From: Dehalococcoidia bacterium
GTDB lineage: Bacteria; Chloroflexota; Dehalococcoidia; CAUJGQ01
Direction: 5' to 3'
NCBI GenBank assembly: GCA_035310145.1
Contig: DATGEL010000089.1
Span: 1 to 64,000 of the forward strand
DNA length: 64,000 nt
The notes beneath the pieces are model-generated. The model had not been told where the DNA came from, ran no database searches, and saw nothing but the letters and a program-made list of their open reading frames with translations. Positions 1-9,385 of this stretch are shown here, piece by piece (position 1 is the stretch's first letter; each line of letters begins with the position of its first letter). A program made the translations under genes and the position numbers.

Positions 1-1
1 C

Positions 2-2092
2 ATCGGCCGCGACGAGGAGATTCGGCGCGTCATCCAGGTGCTGTCGCGCCGCACCAAGAACAACCCCATGCTCATCGGCGAGCCCGGTGTCGGCAAGACC
101 GCCGTCGTCGAGGGACTGGCCCAGCGCATCGTGCGCGGCGACGTGCCGGAGGGCTTAAAGAACCGGAAGATCGTCGCCCTCGACATGGGCGCCCTCATCG
201 CCGGGGCCAAGTTCCGCGGCGAGTTCGAGGAGCGCCTCAAGGCGGTGCTCAAGGAGGTGCAGGAGTCGCAGGGGCAGATCGTCCTGTTCATCGACGAGCT
301 GCACACCATCGTCGGCGCCGGCAAGGCGGAAGGCGCGATGGACGCCGGCAACCTGCTCAAGCCGATGCTGGCCCGCGGCGAGCTGCACTGCATCGGCGCC
401 ACCACGCTGGACGAGTACCGCAAGCACATCGAGAAGGATGCCGCGCTGGAGCGCCGCTTCCAGCCGGTGCTGGTGGGCGAGCCGACGGTGGAGGACACGA
501 TCAGCATCCTGCGGGGCCTCAAGGAGCGCTACGAGGTGCACCACGGCGTACGCATCAAGGACAGCGCCCTGGTCGCCGCGGCCGTGCTCTCGCACCGCTA
601 CATCGCGGACCGCTTCCTGCCGGACAAGGCGATCGATCTCGTCGACGAGGCGGCCAGCCGCCTGCGCATGGAGATCGACTCGATGCCGCAGGCGCTGGAC
701 GAGACCGAGCGGCGCATCATGCAGCTCGAGATCGAGCGCGAGGCGCTGAAGCGCGAGCACGACGCCGCTTCTAAAGAACGGCTGGTGAATCTCGAAAAGG
801 AGCTGGCCGACCTCAAGGAGCAGAGCAGCGCCCTCAAGAGCCAGTGGCAGCGCGAGAAGGCGGTCGTGCAGTCGATCCGCGGTCTGAAAGAGCGCATCGA
901 GCGGCTACAGGTTGAAATCGATGCCGCCAAACGCCGGGCCGACTGGGAGGCTGCGGCGCGGCTGGAGTACGGCGAGCTACCCGAGCTGGGCCGCCAGCTC
1001 GCGCACCAGGAAGCCGAGGTCGGCGCCCTGCGCATGGTCAAGGAAGAGGTTGGCGAAGAGGACATCGCCACCGTGGTCAGCCGCTGGACGGGCATCCCGC
1101 TGAGCAAGCTGATGGAAGGCGAGCTGCAGAAGCTCGTGCAGATGGAAGAGCGGCTGCACCTGCGTGTGATCGGCCAGGACGAGGCGATCACCGCCGTGGC
1201 CAACGCCGTGCGCCGCTCGCGCGCCGGGTTGCAGGACCCGAACCGGCCGCTGGGCAGCTTCATCTTCCTCGGCCCCACCGGCGTGGGCAAAACCGAGCTG
1301 GCGCGGGCGCTGGCCGAGTTCCTCTTCGACGACGAGAGCGCGATGATCCGCATCGACATGTCCGAGTACATGGAGAAGCACACGGTCTCGCGCCTGGTCG
1401 GCGCCCCGCCCGGCTACGTCGGCTATGACGAGGGCGGCCAGCTCACCGAGGCGGTGCGGCGCCGGCCCTACAGCGTGGTGCTGCTGGACGAGATCGAGAA
1501 GGCGCACCCCGACGTCTTCAACGTGCTGCTGCAGGTGCTGGACGACGGCCGCCTGACCGATGGCCAGGGCCGCACCGTGGACTTCAAGAACACCGTGGTG
1601 ATCATGACCAGCAACATCGGCAGCCCCTACATCGCCGAGGCGGGTGGCAACGTGACCGCGGCCGTGCGCGAGCGCGTGCTGGAGGCGCTGCGGGCGGCGT
1701 TCCGGCCGGAGTTTTTGAACCGCGTGGATGAGATCATCGTCTTTCACGCCCTCAGCCGCGAGCACCTGGCGAAGATCATCGCGATCCAGCTCGCCGGCGT
1801 GGCCAGGCGCCTGGCGGAGCGGCACATCGGCATCAGCTTCACGCCGGCGGCGGAGCAACTGCTGATCAGTGAGGGCTTCGACCCGACGTACGGCGCCCGC
1901 CCGCTGAAGCGCACGGTGCAGCGGCTGGTGCTCGACCCGCTGGCGTTGCGCGTCTTGCAGGGCGACTTCCGCGACGGCGATCGGATCACGGTCGATGCCG
2001 CAGGCGGGGCGCTCAGCTTCCAGGCGGAGCATCCAGCGAAGGCCGAAGGCGAGCCGGGCGTGGTCCAAGGCGAAGCGGTGCGCTCGTCGTAA
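2..2092 (+). CDS. clpB: ATP-dependent chaperone ClpB, 5'-truncated by the window edge
   Basis: Protein disaggregase of the Clp/Hsp100 AAA+ family, working in the cytoplasm with DnaK. About 696 residues are present; the N-terminal domain and the start of the first ATPase domain lie outside the window. Visible in order: Walker A GEPGVGKT and Walker B VLFIDELH of domain 1, the ClpB-type run [20 protein letters not shown], a charged coiled-coil middle domain (roughly codons 210-330 of the fragment), the second Walker [35 protein letters not shown], Walker [12 protein letters not shown], sensor region TSNIGS and a C-terminal small domain with GARPLKR. The long middle domain separates ClpB from ClpA and ClpC. 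No regulatory site is visible because the 5' end is missing. Confidence 0.97.
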   Translation: MGRDEEIRRVIQVLSRRTKNNPMLIGEPGVGKTAVVEGLAQRIVRGDVPEGLKNRKIVALDMGALIAGAKFRGEFEERLKAVLKEVQESQGQIVLFIDELHTIVGAGKAEGAMDAGNLLKPMLARGELHCIGATTLDEYRKHIEKDAALERRFQPVLVGEPTVEDTISILRGLKERYEVHHGVRIKDSALVAAAVLSHRYIADRFLPDKAIDLVDEAASRLRMEIDSMPQALDETERRIMQLEIEREALKREHDAASKERLVNLEKELADLKEQSSALKSQWQREKAVVQSIRGLKERIERLQVEIDAAKRRADWEAAARLEYGELPELGRQLAHQEAEVGALRMVKEEVGEEDIATVVSRWTGIPLSKLMEGELQKLVQMEERLHLRVIGQDEAITAVANAVRRSRAGLQDPNRPLGSFIFLGPTGVGKTELARALAEFLFDDESAMIRIDMSEYMEKHTVSRLVGAPPGYVGYDEGGQLTEAVRRRPYSVVLLDEIEKAHPDVFNVLLQVLDDGRLTDGQGRTVDFKNTVVIMTSNIGSPYIAEAGGNVTAAVRERVLEALRAAFRPEFLNRVDEIIVFHALSREHLAKIIAIQLAGVARRLAERHIGISFTPAAEQLLISEGFDPTYGARPLKRTVQRLVLDPLALRVLQGDFRDGDRITVDAAGGALSFQAEHPAKAEGEPGVVQGEAVRSS

Positions 2093-2624
2093 GGGAATGA
2101 GCCGGTAATTCAAGCGGCGGTGCGGAGACGCGCCGCCCCTTTTGTGCGCCGTCGGGGACAAGCCCTCACTCCGCCGTTGCTCGCTCCCAGTTCTGGGAGA
2201 GCGGGGACGGCGGTGCTGGCACCGGCAAACCGGCCGCGGTGTGGCGCGGCGCCGCCGGGACAGGCGCACGCCATGCGCCCCTGCAGGAGCTTGCTAACCC
2301 GATCCCGCCTCGGACCTTCCTCCCCAGGATCGCCCCTCTCCCTCGCCCAGGATTGGGAGAGGGAGAGGGGCCACACAGATGAGGTGAGGGTGAGGGCCAC
2401 TCCCGCGCCCGCCGCTCATCCGCAAGCGGCTTGTTCACGCTGGGCGGCGCGCGTATGGTAAGTGCCACCTGAAAGATTGCTGAAAAACTGACGGGCGGGC
2501 GCCCTGCGGCCCCGCGCGCCGTTGGCCACGAAAGGAGAGTTGCGGCTAACACAAATCTATGCTTTTCTATCTGCCAATCGGTGCGGGATCTGCCCGTGGA
2601 CGTCAAACAGGAGGGAAGTGCTTC
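2093..2624. other. Intergenic region with repeats and an SBP-gene leader
   Basis: No gene is supported. The stretch holds a degenerate palindrome near 2184-2205, a full copy of the dispersed repeat (2264-2395) and, just before the next gene, the ribosome binding site AGGAGG at 2609-2614. Confidence 0.6.
2264..2395. repeat. Dispersed intergenic repeat, long form, copy 1
   Basis: Shares modules in the same order with 59609-59755: GCGCACGCC, TGCGCCCCTGC, TGCTAACCCG, CGGACCTTCCTCC, GATCGCCCCTCTCCCT and the palindromic core CCCAGGATTGGGAGAGGGAG, followed by GTGAGGGTGAGGG. The core could fold in RNA or DNA. Confidence 0.8.
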
Positions 2625-4514
2625 ATGCTCCGCGAGAAACGATCGCCGGTATTGCTCACCGGCGTCATGGTAGCGGTGGCCGCGCTCGGCCTCGCCTGCG
2701 GCAGCAGCAATAACAACAAGACCAGCAAGGCGACCAACGCGGCGCCGTCCGCCAGCGCGGCAGCGGCGGCAGCGGCGCCCTCTGCCAGCGCGGCGGCCGC
2801 GGCGCCCACCGGTGGCTCGCCTGCCGCCGCCGCGGCCAGTGCGGCCGCGAAGCCCTCGGCTGCCGCCAACGCCGCGAGTCCGGCAGCGCCGGCCGCCAGC
2901 GCGAAGCCGGCCGACGCGGCGCCGGACGATCAGCAGAAGATCACGATCAACCTGGGCGCGGTGCCGGAGACGCTGGACTGGCAGGTCTCCGAGTTCGAGC
3001 AGGACATCGCCGTCGAGCACCTGCTGGCGCGCGGCCTCTTCTACTTCGACAAGGACTCGAACGTTGTACCGGCGCTGGCGGCGCAGATGCCAAGCAAAGA
3101 CAACGGCGGCATCTCGGCCGACGGCATGACCTACACGATCAAGCTGAAGCCCGGCCAGAAGTTCAGCGACGGCAATCCGCTGACGGCCAAGGACATGGCC
3201 TACACGGTGCAGCGCGCTTTTGACCCGAAGCTGGCCGGCAACTACGCCAGCTTCTTCTACGACATCGTCGGCGCCGAGGCCTACAACGAAGCGCTGGGCA
3301 CCAAGGACAAGCCCAAGACGCCGTCCGATGCCGAGCTGCAGCAGATGCGTGATGCGATCGGCGTGAAGGCCGTCGACGACACGACGCTGGAGCTGAAGCT
3401 GACCAAGCCCAGCGGCTCGTTCCTCACGCGCATGGCGCTGTGGACGATGTACCCGGTCGAGAAGTCGGTGATCGACAAGTTCGGCGACAAGTGGACGGAT
3501 CCGGCGAACATCGTCGGCAACGGCCCCTACGTGCTGAAAGAGAACGCCGAGAAAGACCACATCACCCTCGCCGCCAACCCGAACTACACGATGGACCCGA
3601 AGCCGATCATCAAGACGGTCACCCTGCGCGAGATCGAGGACCCGGTGCAGGCGCTGAACGCCTGGAAGAACGGCGAGATCGATGTGGCGTCCGTGCCCTC
3701 GCAGCAGGCGCAGCAGATCCTGAACGATGCCTCGCTCAAGGATCAGATCCACCGTGAGCCGCGGGCCGAGACGCGCGGCTGGGAGTTCAACAACACGCAG
3801 AAGCCGTTCGACAACGCCAAGGTGCGCATGGCCTTCGCCAAGGCCGTCAACCGCGACGACCTGATCAAGGCCGTCTACGGCGGCATCGGCACGCCGGCCG
3901 CCACCTGGCTGCCGCCGGGGCTGCCCGGCTACGACAAGGCGAATGAAGAGATCCAGAAGTTCGACCCCGCCGCGGCGAAGCAGTTGCTGGCCGACGCGGG
4001 CTATCCCAACGGCCAGGGTTTCCCGGACGTGAAGCTGCTGCTGACGGATACGCCGATCAACAAGACGCTGTTCGATTTCCTGCAGAAGCAGATCAAGGAC
4101 AACCTGAACATCACGATTCAGGCCGACCTGGTCGACAGCAAGACGCGCTCCTCGCGCTACAGCAACAAGCAGTTCAGCCTGTTCTACGGTGGCTGGGTGC
4201 AGGATTACCCCAACGCCGACGACTGGCTGCCCGGCCTGTGGACGACCGGGGATTCGCTGAACAAGCCCGGCTACTCGAACCCGCAGTTCGACGCCGCGGT
4301 GAAGACGGCGCTGGCCGAGATCGACCCGAAGAAGCAGGCGCCGCTGTGGAGCGCGGCGGAGAAGATCATGCTCACGGATGCGGCCGGCGGCTGGCTGTAC
4401 CACGGCGAACTGGTGCAGCTGTTCAAGCCGAAAGTGAAGGGCATGGTCGGCACCGGCATCGACTCGAGCTGGTTCGGCAGCGAGCTGTTCGAATCGACCT
4501 ACATCGCCAAATAA
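2625..4514 (+). CDS. ABC transporter substrate-binding lipoprotein, family 5 (oligopeptide/dipeptide type)
   Basis: Extracytoplasmic solute receptor of about 629 residues for a peptide/nickel-type ABC importer. The start ATG is set by AGGAGG ten bases upstream; it yields a lipoprotein signal MLREKRSPVLLTGVMVAVAA ending in lipobox LGLAC, so the protein is probably anchored to the membrane by a lipidated Cys near residue 25. Residues of about 30-115 form a low-complexity Ala/Ser/Pro linker, unusually long for the family. The remainder is a family 5 binding domain with TLDWQVSEFEQDIAVEHLLA, YTIKLKPGQKFSDG, VGNGPYVLKEN and VRMAFAKAVNRDDL. The two following permease genes complete the membrane part. 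The ligand cannot be deduced from sequence. Confidence 0.93.
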   Translation: MLREKRSPVLLTGVMVAVAALGLACGSSNNNKTSKATNAAPSASAAAAAAAPSASAAAAAPTGGSPAAAAASAAAKPSAAANAASPAAPAASAKPADAAPDDQQKITINLGAVPETLDWQVSEFEQDIAVEHLLARGLFYFDKDSNVVPALAAQMPSKDNGGISADGMTYTIKLKPGQKFSDGNPLTAKDMAYTVQRAFDPKLAGNYASFFYDIVGAEAYNEALGTKDKPKTPSDAELQQMRDAIGVKAVDDTTLELKLTKPSGSFLTRMALWTMYPVEKSVIDKFGDKWTDPANIVGNGPYVLKENAEKDHITLAANPNYTMDPKPIIKTVTLREIEDPVQALNAWKNGEIDVASVPSQQAQQILNDASLKDQIHREPRAETRGWEFNNTQKPFDNAKVRMAFAKAVNRDDLIKAVYGGIGTPAATWLPPGLPGYDKANEEIQKFDPAAAKQLLADAGYPNGQGFPDVKLLLTDTPINKTLFDFLQKQIKDNLNITIQADLVDSKTRSSRYSNKQFSLFYGGWVQDYPNADDWLPGLWTTGDSLNKPGYSNPQFDAAVKTALAEIDPKKQAPLWSAAEKIMLTDAAGGWLYHGELVQLFKPKVKGMVGTGIDSSWFGSELFESTYIAK

Positions 4515-4537
4515 CGGGCGCCAGACGGTGGAGTAAG

Positions 4538-4570
4538 GCCTGCCGGAAGCGGAGTACGCTTCCGGCAGGC
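4538..4570. terminator. Perfect 14-bp hairpin between binding-protein and permease genes
   Basis: Arms 4538-4551 (GCCTGCCGGAAGCG) and 4557-4570 pair perfectly around a 5-base loop and are followed by TCTTCC. There is no long T run, so it may be a partial terminator or an mRNA-stabilising stem giving more binding protein than permease. Confidence 0.7.
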
Positions 4571-4663
4571 TCTTCCGCCTATGCTTGAGCCGGCGGCGTC
4601 CACCAGCAGGTTGCCGCACGTTTATGTTGTAGTGGGATAGCGGGCAGCGCGGGAGGCGAGGAA

Positions 4664-5581
4664 GTGACCGGGTATTTGTTGCGTCGCTTGCTCTGGCTGG
4701 TGCCGGTGCTCTTCTTCGTCGCCACGATCACCTTCTTGCTCATGCACAACGTGCCCGGCGGACCCTGGTCGCAGGACCGGCCGCTGCCGCCGTCGGTGCA
4801 GGCCAACCTGAACAAGAAGTACAACCTCGACAAGCCGCTGTTCGAGCAGTACGGCCTCTACCTGAAGAACATCGTTCGCGGCGATTTCGGCGTCTCCTTC
4901 GCGCAGCGCGGCCGGCCGGTGTCGGACATCATCAAGAAGGGGCTGACGAAGACGGCGGAGCTTGGTGTGCTCGCCTTCGTGGTCGCCACCGTGATCGGAC
5001 TCGCGCTCGGCACGGTCGCCGCCTTTAATCAGAATGGCCCACTTGACTATATCGCCGTATTCTTCGCCACCATCGGCGCAAGCTTTCCAAATTTCATCAT
5101 CGCGATGTTCTTGATTATCATCTTCGTGGTCAAACTGCACTGGTTCAACGTGATCGGCTTCGGCAGTTGGAAGAACTCCGTTCTGCCGGTGCTGTCGCTG
5201 GCCTTCTTGCCGGCGTCCTACATTTCGCGCATTACCCGCTCGTCGGTGCTGGAAGTGATCCGCCAGGACTACGTGCGCACGGCGCGGGCGAAGGGTCTGA
5301 GCGAGCCCATCGTGGATCTGCGCCACATCGTGCGCAACTCGCTGATTCCGGTGCTCACCGTGCTCGGTCCGATCTTCGCCGCGCTGGTCTCCGGTTCGTT
5401 CATCATCGAGTTCGTCTTCTCGATCCCCGGCATCGGCCGGGAGTTTGTGCAGAGCGTGTTCAACCGCGACTACGGCGTGATCATGGGCACGACGCTCTTC
5501 TACGCGCTGGTGATCGTGCTGGCGAATCTCGTCGTCGACGTTCTGTACGCGGCCGTGGATCCGCGCATTCGCTACAGCTAG
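4664..5581 (+). CDS. ABC transporter permease, DppB/OppB family
   Basis: Inner-membrane channel subunit of 305 residues for the importer whose binding protein lies just upstream. The start is GTG preceded by GGAGGCGAGGA. N-terminal TGYLLRRLLWLVPVLFFVAT is the typical first helix with a basic start; six hydrophobic helices are apparent. The cytoplasmic EAA-like loop that contacts the ATPase is visible as YVRTARAKGLSEPIVDLRHI, and FVFSIPGIGREFVQSVFNRD is the family signature near the C-terminus. The gene is 14 bases before the second permease, so they are co-transcribed. No ATPase gene is present in the window, so the ATP-binding subunits must be encoded elsewhere. Confidence 0.95.
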   Translation: MTGYLLRRLLWLVPVLFFVATITFLLMHNVPGGPWSQDRPLPPSVQANLNKKYNLDKPLFEQYGLYLKNIVRGDFGVSFAQRGRPVSDIIKKGLTKTAELGVLAFVVATVIGLALGTVAAFNQNGPLDYIAVFFATIGASFPNFIIAMFLIIIFVVKLHWFNVIGFGSWKNSVLPVLSLAFLPASYISRITRSSVLEVIRQDYVRTARAKGLSEPIVDLRHIVRNSLIPVLTVLGPIFAALVSGSFIIEFVFSIPGIGREFVQSVFNRDYGVIMGTTLFYALVIVLANLVVDVLYAAVDPRIRYS

Positions 5582-5595
5582 GCGGGGGCGGCAGG

Positions 5596-6522
5596 ATGGC
5601 AACAGCATCATCGCAAGCCGCGATCTCGGCGTTCGGCGCCGGCGAGGTCTACGGCAAGCAGCGCAACCTCTGGCTCGACGCCGTGCGCCGCCTGTCGCGC
5701 AACCGCCTCGCGCTCGTCGGGCTGGCCGTGGTCGGGCTGTTCATTGTGCTCGCGCTGCTGGCCCACACGCCCTTCGGCATCAGCCTCGATCGCTACGAGC
5801 CGTACTCGTACCAGAACTACAGCGAGATCAACAAGGGGCCGAGCCTGCGGCACTTCTTCGGCACCGATCCGCTCGGCCACGACAACTGGAGCCGCGTGCT
5901 CGTCGGCCTGCAGGTGTCGCTGCTCGTGGGCTTCGTGGTGGCGGCGATCGACCTGTTCATCGGCCTGAGCGTGGGCACGCTGGCGGCGCTCGGCGGCCGC
6001 TGGTCGGATAACATCGTCATGCGGGCCACCGACGTCGCCTACGCCTTTCCCGACCTGCTGCTGATCATCCTCATCCAGGCGACGTTCGGCGGCGGCCGCT
6101 GGCAGGTGATCGTGGCGATCTCGCTCGTCGCCTGGACCGGCATCGCCCGGCTGGTGCGCGCCCAGATGCTGAGCCTGCGCGAGAGCGATTTCGTCACCGC
6201 GGCGCGCACGCTGGGCGCCTCACAGTTACGCGTCGTCGTCGTGCACATCCTGCCGAATACCCTGGGGCCGGTGATCGTGGCGCTGACCTTTGCGATTCCC
6301 GCCGCGATCTTCGCCGAGGCGGCGCTGACCTTCATCGGCATCGGCCTGCCGCCGCCGACGGCCAGCCTCGGCCGGCTGGTGAACGACGGCTACACGCTGG
6401 TCAGCGTCAACCCCTGGATCGTGGTCTTCCCGGCGCTGGCCATCGGCCTGCTGATGCTCTCCTTCACCTTCATCGGCGACGGCCTGCGCGACGCGCTCGA
6501 CCCGCGTACGCGCGGCGCCTGA
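5596..6522 (+). CDS. ABC transporter permease, DppC/OppC family
   Basis: Second membrane subunit of the peptide-type importer, 308 residues. I chose ATG 5596 (after GGCAGG) because the open frame upstream overlaps the previous permease and has no homology-like content. The N-terminal cytoplasmic tail and WLDAVRRLSRNRLALVGLAV lead into helix 1; HFFGTDPLGHDNWSRVLVGL is the conserved OppC periplasmic segment; the EAA loop is seen as FVTAARTLGASQLRVVVVHI; FAEAALTFIGIGLPPPTASL is the family C-terminal motif. It ends eight bases before the phosphatase gene, suggesting read-through. Confidence 0.95.
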   Translation: MATASSQAAISAFGAGEVYGKQRNLWLDAVRRLSRNRLALVGLAVVGLFIVLALLAHTPFGISLDRYEPYSYQNYSEINKGPSLRHFFGTDPLGHDNWSRVLVGLQVSLLVGFVVAAIDLFIGLSVGTLAALGGRWSDNIVMRATDVAYAFPDLLLIILIQATFGGGRWQVIVAISLVAWTGIARLVRAQMLSLRESDFVTAARTLGASQLRVVVVHILPNTLGPVIVALTFAIPAAIFAEAALTFIGIGLPPPTASLGRLVNDGYTLVSVNPWIVVFPALAIGLLMLSFTFIGDGLRDALDPRTRGA

Positions 6523-6530
6523 CGGCCCCA

Positions 6531-7355
6531 ATGTCCACTGAAGCCGAACCGGCGGACGCCGCGCGGCTGCGTGGCCTGCTGGCACGCCGCCCCTTCGGCC
6601 TCTTCCTCGACATCGACGGCACGATCAGCCCACTGGCCGCCACGCCGCTCGAAGCGGTGGTACCCGCCGACATTCGCACGTTGTTGCGCGAGTTGAGCCG
6701 GCGCGTGCAGGTCGTGATCGTCTCCGGCCGCACGCTGGTCGATGCGCGGCGCATGCTGGGCGTGGACAGCCTCAGCTACGTCGGCTCGCACGGACTGGCG
6801 AGCTGGATCGACGGCCGCGAGGAACTGGATGCCTCGGTGCGGCCGTACGTGCGCTTCGCCCAGCGGGCGATGGTCGAGCTGGCGCCGCTGCGCCGCATCG
6901 ACGGTATCCTCTTCGAAGAGAAGGGCACCGGCCTCGCGATCCACTACCGCCTCACGCGCGACGCCGCCGAGGCGCGCGCCGACATCCTGCGCGGTATCGC
7001 CGCCTCCGGCTCGGCGGCGCACTTCGACCTGCTCGAAGGGGTCAAGGTGATCGAGCTGCGGCCGCGGCTGGGCCTGAACAAGGGCACGTCGGTGCGCTCG
7101 CTGGTCAACCGCTTCCGCCTGGAAGGGCTGATCTACGCCGGCGACGACGTGACCGATGTCGAGGCGTTCGAGGCGGTGCGCGACCTGCGCCGCGGCGGCC
7201 GCGTGGATGGCATCGCCGTCTGCGTGCTGCACCCGGATTCCTCGCCGTTGGTGGAACGGGCCTCGGACTACACGGTCGAAGGGGTTGACGGCATGCGCCA
7301 GCTCCTCGCCTACACGTTGCGCGAGCTCGCCCGCGACGCGTCCGGCCCTCGCTGA
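6531..7355 (+). CDS. otsB: Trehalose-6-phosphate phosphatase-like HAD hydrolase
   Basis: Cytoplasmic HAD-superfamily phosphatase of 274 residues, probably removing phosphate from trehalose 6-phosphate. HAD motif I is PFGLFLDIDGTISPLA (nucleophile and acid/base Asp), motif II is VVIVSGRT, and motif IV is YAGDDVTDVEAF with the metal-binding Asp pair; GSHGLASWIDG and KVIELRPRLGLNKG match OtsB proteins. The gene lies eight bases after a permease stop and is read in the same direction, but no trehalose synthase (OtsA) is nearby. A role with another sugar phosphate cannot be excluded. The stop is followed by a dispersed repeat. Confidence 0.88.
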   Translation: MSTEAEPADAARLRGLLARRPFGLFLDIDGTISPLAATPLEAVVPADIRTLLRELSRRVQVVIVSGRTLVDARRMLGVDSLSYVGSHGLASWIDGREELDASVRPYVRFAQRAMVELAPLRRIDGILFEEKGTGLAIHYRLTRDAAEARADILRGIAASGSAAHFDLLEGVKVIELRPRLGLNKGTSVRSLVNRFRLEGLIYAGDDVTDVEAFEAVRDLRRGGRVDGIAVCVLHPDSSPLVERASDYTVEGVDGMRQLLAYTLRELARDASGPR

Positions 7356-7386
7356 AAGTCACCGACGGTTGCGCTGCGGCCGTTCG

Positions 7387-7500
7387 GCCCTCACCCCCGG
7401 CCCCTCTCCCAATCCTGGGCGAGGGGAGCATCTACGCCCGCCTTCAGCCTCGTTCATCCGTTTAGCGATCGCCCCTTCCCCGGCTATTGGGGGCAGAGAG
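7387..7500. repeat. Dispersed palindromic repeat copy between convergent genes
   Basis: CCTCACCCCCGGCCCCTCTC followed by CCAATCCTGGGCGAGGGG (to about 7430), then a second degenerate copy GATCGCCCCTTCCCCGGCTA to 7500. It sits between the 3' ends of the phosphatase and Nudix genes, where it might act as a bidirectional transcription barrier. Confidence 0.75.
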
Positions 7501-7533
7501 ATGAACCGGCGGACGGGGGCCGCGCGCCCGACG

Positions 7534-8190
7534 TCAGAAGGTCGCCCGCTCGCGTGAGCAGAAGCGGTAGAGCCGCGCCGGCCGGTGGGCGCCGCTGCGC
7601 AGAAACTGTGCCGTCTCTTCCACGAAACCAAGTGAGAGCACGCGCTTGCGGAAGTTGCGCTTGTCCAGCCGCCGGCCGAGGATCGCCTCGTAGACGCGCT
7701 GCAACTGCGTGAGCGTGAAGCGCTCCGGCACCAGCGCCCAGGCGACGTTGCTGTAGCCGAGCTTCGCCTGCAGCCGTTGCAGCGCGTAGGCGACGATCGC
7801 GTTGTTAGCGAAGGCCAGCTCGGGCAGCTCGGCGATCACGAACCAGGCCGGCCGCCAGGCGGTGCGCTCCTCCAGGGTCACCTGGCCCTCGTCTACCAGC
7901 GCGAAGTAGGCGACGGTGGCGCGCGGGCCGCCGTTCTGATCCGCCGCGTCGAAGGTGAAGAGCTGCTCCAGGTAGACATCGGCGACGCCGGTCTCGCGCA
8001 CCAGCCGGCGCGCCGCCGCGGCCTGCAGCGTCTCGCCGGGGAGCAGCAGGCCGCCGGGCAGGGCCCAGCGGCCGACGAAGGGCTCGGCGGCGCGGTTGAT
8101 CAGCAGCACGCCCAGCCCCTCGCGTCGCACCGTGAAGATCACGACGACGACGGCCACGCCCGCGGCGTCGGCAGTGAGAGGATCGGACAT
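7534..8190 (-). CDS. NrtR-like Nudix-domain transcriptional regulator
   Basis: About 218 residues from ATG 8190 (a GTG start ten codons upstream is possible but has no better ribosome site). The N-terminal half is a Nudix fold with a box at residues 46-69 starting GGLLLPGET; the C-terminal half (RFTLTQLQRVYEAILGRRLD, KRNFRKRVLSLGF, RPARLYRF) is the winged-helix region found in NrtR proteins, ADP-ribose-responsive repressors of NAD metabolism. The box core reads RRLVRE where catalytic Nudix enzymes have RExxEE, so two acidic residues are Arg and hydrolysis is probably lost. No NAD gene is adjacent, so the regulon is unknown. Confidence 0.88.
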   Translation of the reverse strand: MSDPLTADAAGVAVVVVIFTVRREGLGVLLINRAAEPFVGRWALPGGLLLPGETLQAAAARRLVRETGVADVYLEQLFTFDAADQNGGPRATVAYFALVDEGQVTLEERTAWRPAWFVIAELPELAFANNAIVAYALQRLQAKLGYSNVAWALVPERFTLTQLQRVYEAILGRRLDKRNFRKRVLSLGFVEETAQFLRSGAHRPARLYRFCSRERATF

Positions 8191-8340
8191 CGCGAGCCTC
8201 AATCGATCAATTGCGCCCACTGTGCGCCGTCTCCGCTATAGTAATGGCTACTTCGCCGGCAAGCCGCGAATCGGCCAGCGGATCGCGCGACATTCTCTCC
8301 CTTGCGCCCCGCGTGGCGATGAAAACCGACGGGCAGGCGA

Positions 8341-9015
8341 GTGCGTCACTTGCGGGAGGAAGCGAGCACGGACGAGGAAGCCGCCATCGCCGTATCTCTG
8401 CCCACGGCCGACGAGGCCCGGGCGCTCCACCAGAGGCTGCTCGACGGCTCGCGCACGGTATCCGCCGACATCGCTGATGCGTATTTCGATCACCTGGTTC
8501 GCAGGTTGCGGGCAAGCTATCCAAACGTGGACGAGCATCTCTGGTCCACCGCGGCCGGCGATACACTGATCTCCTACCTCAAACGTCCGACCGCCTACGA
8601 TCCGATCCGACTGGACCTCGAGCCGTATCTGTACATGTCGGCAAAGCGCGATCTGCTCAACGAGCTAGCGAAGCAGCGGCGTCACCAGCTACGCGCCGTC
8701 GAACTTTCGGAGGAAACACCGGAACACCGCGTGAACGAGTTCGGCGATCCTGCACGTTTTCTTGAACGCCAGGAGACCCTGGCCGAGGCACTCGCCGGGG
8801 CGCGGCCTCCATTGCCGCCGTCGCTTGAGGATGGACTGACACCCGTGGAAGCCCGAGTTATGGAGATGATCCGCGACAAGGTTCGCCGGACCGCAGAGTA
8901 CGCCGAGGTCATGGGCATCACCCACCTGCCGCGGCGTGAACAGGCCGAGTTGGTCAACAATATGAAGGACAAGTTGAAGCACCGGATCCGCCGGGCCGGA
9001 GTCGGAGATGGCTGA
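8341..9015 (+). CDS. ECF-like RNA polymerase sigma factor
   Basis: A 224-residue protein with the layout of a small sigma-70-family factor. Region 2 is around residues 45-120 (DAYFDHLVRRLRASYPNVDE, DTLISYLKRPTAYDP, YLYMSAKRDLLNELAKQRRH) and a helix-turn-helix of region 4 type is near 165-220 (LTPVEARVMEMIRDKVRRTA, EYAEVMGITHLPRREQAELV). The start is GTG; no ATG suits and the ribosome site is weak, so the N-terminus is uncertain. A TATAGT box lies at 8237-8242. It overlaps the next gene by eight bases, so sigma factor, small protein and metallopeptidase form one transcript. That arrangement suggests a sigma factor controlled by regulated proteolysis (inference). Confidence 0.8.
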   Translation: MRHLREEASTDEEAAIAVSLPTADEARALHQRLLDGSRTVSADIADAYFDHLVRRLRASYPNVDEHLWSTAAGDTLISYLKRPTAYDPIRLDLEPYLYMSAKRDLLNELAKQRRHQLRAVELSEETPEHRVNEFGDPARFLERQETLAEALAGARPPLPPSLEDGLTPVEARVMEMIRDKVRRTAEYAEVMGITHLPRREQAELVNNMKDKLKHRIRRAGVGDG

Positions 9016-9385
9016 AGTGCTGGACATCCTGGCCCGCCGCACAGCATCAGACCCGGCCTTCCTCGGACAGGTGCTCGACGAGTATGCGCGCAGCGAAGCG
9101 CTTGACGACGACGGCCTCGCCGCCGCGCTCCACTGCCGGCGAGCCGATCTGAATCTCCTGCGTCTCTGCCTGCGCCCGCGGCTTGAGCCGGCGCACTTCC
9201 GCGGCGATATTGAGGAGATCGCCGCCCGCTTCGGCGCCGACGGCGCCGTGCTTGCCGAGGCGGTGCGGCGCAGCGATGCCTTGGCGGCCCTGCGCGGCGC
9301 CCCCGCCGCGCAGGGTACGTTGCTGGCAGCCCGCGATCGAACGCGCGGCGAGGCGGACGACAGCGAACAGGGGGAACAGCCTTGA
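9008..9385 (+). CDS. Small unknown protein between sigma factor and ImmA/IrrE peptidase
   Basis: I do not recognise a family in this 125-residue protein. It is predicted helical, with a possible helix-turn-helix-like stretch (LDDDGLAAALHCRRADLNLL) followed by FRGDIEEIAARFGADGAVLA and an acidic disordered tail. There is no signal peptide or membrane segment. It overlaps the sigma gene by eight bases and the metallopeptidase gene by four, so the three are translationally coupled. By analogy with IrrE/DdrO and ImmA/ImmR, it could be the regulatory partner of the sigma factor or the substrate of the peptidase; nothing in the sequence proves that. Confidence 0.7.
   Translation: MAEVLDILARRTASDPAFLGQVLDEYARSEALDDDGLAAALHCRRADLNLLRLCLRPRLEPAHFRGDIEEIAARFGADGAVLAEAVRRSDALAALRGAPAAQGTLLAARDRTRGEADDSEQGEQP

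Noticed and set aside
977-2269. Long open frames antisense to clpB
   Set aside because: GC-rich third positions open antisense frames; the composition is Arg/His/Ala-rich with no motifs, and the sense strand is plainly clpB.
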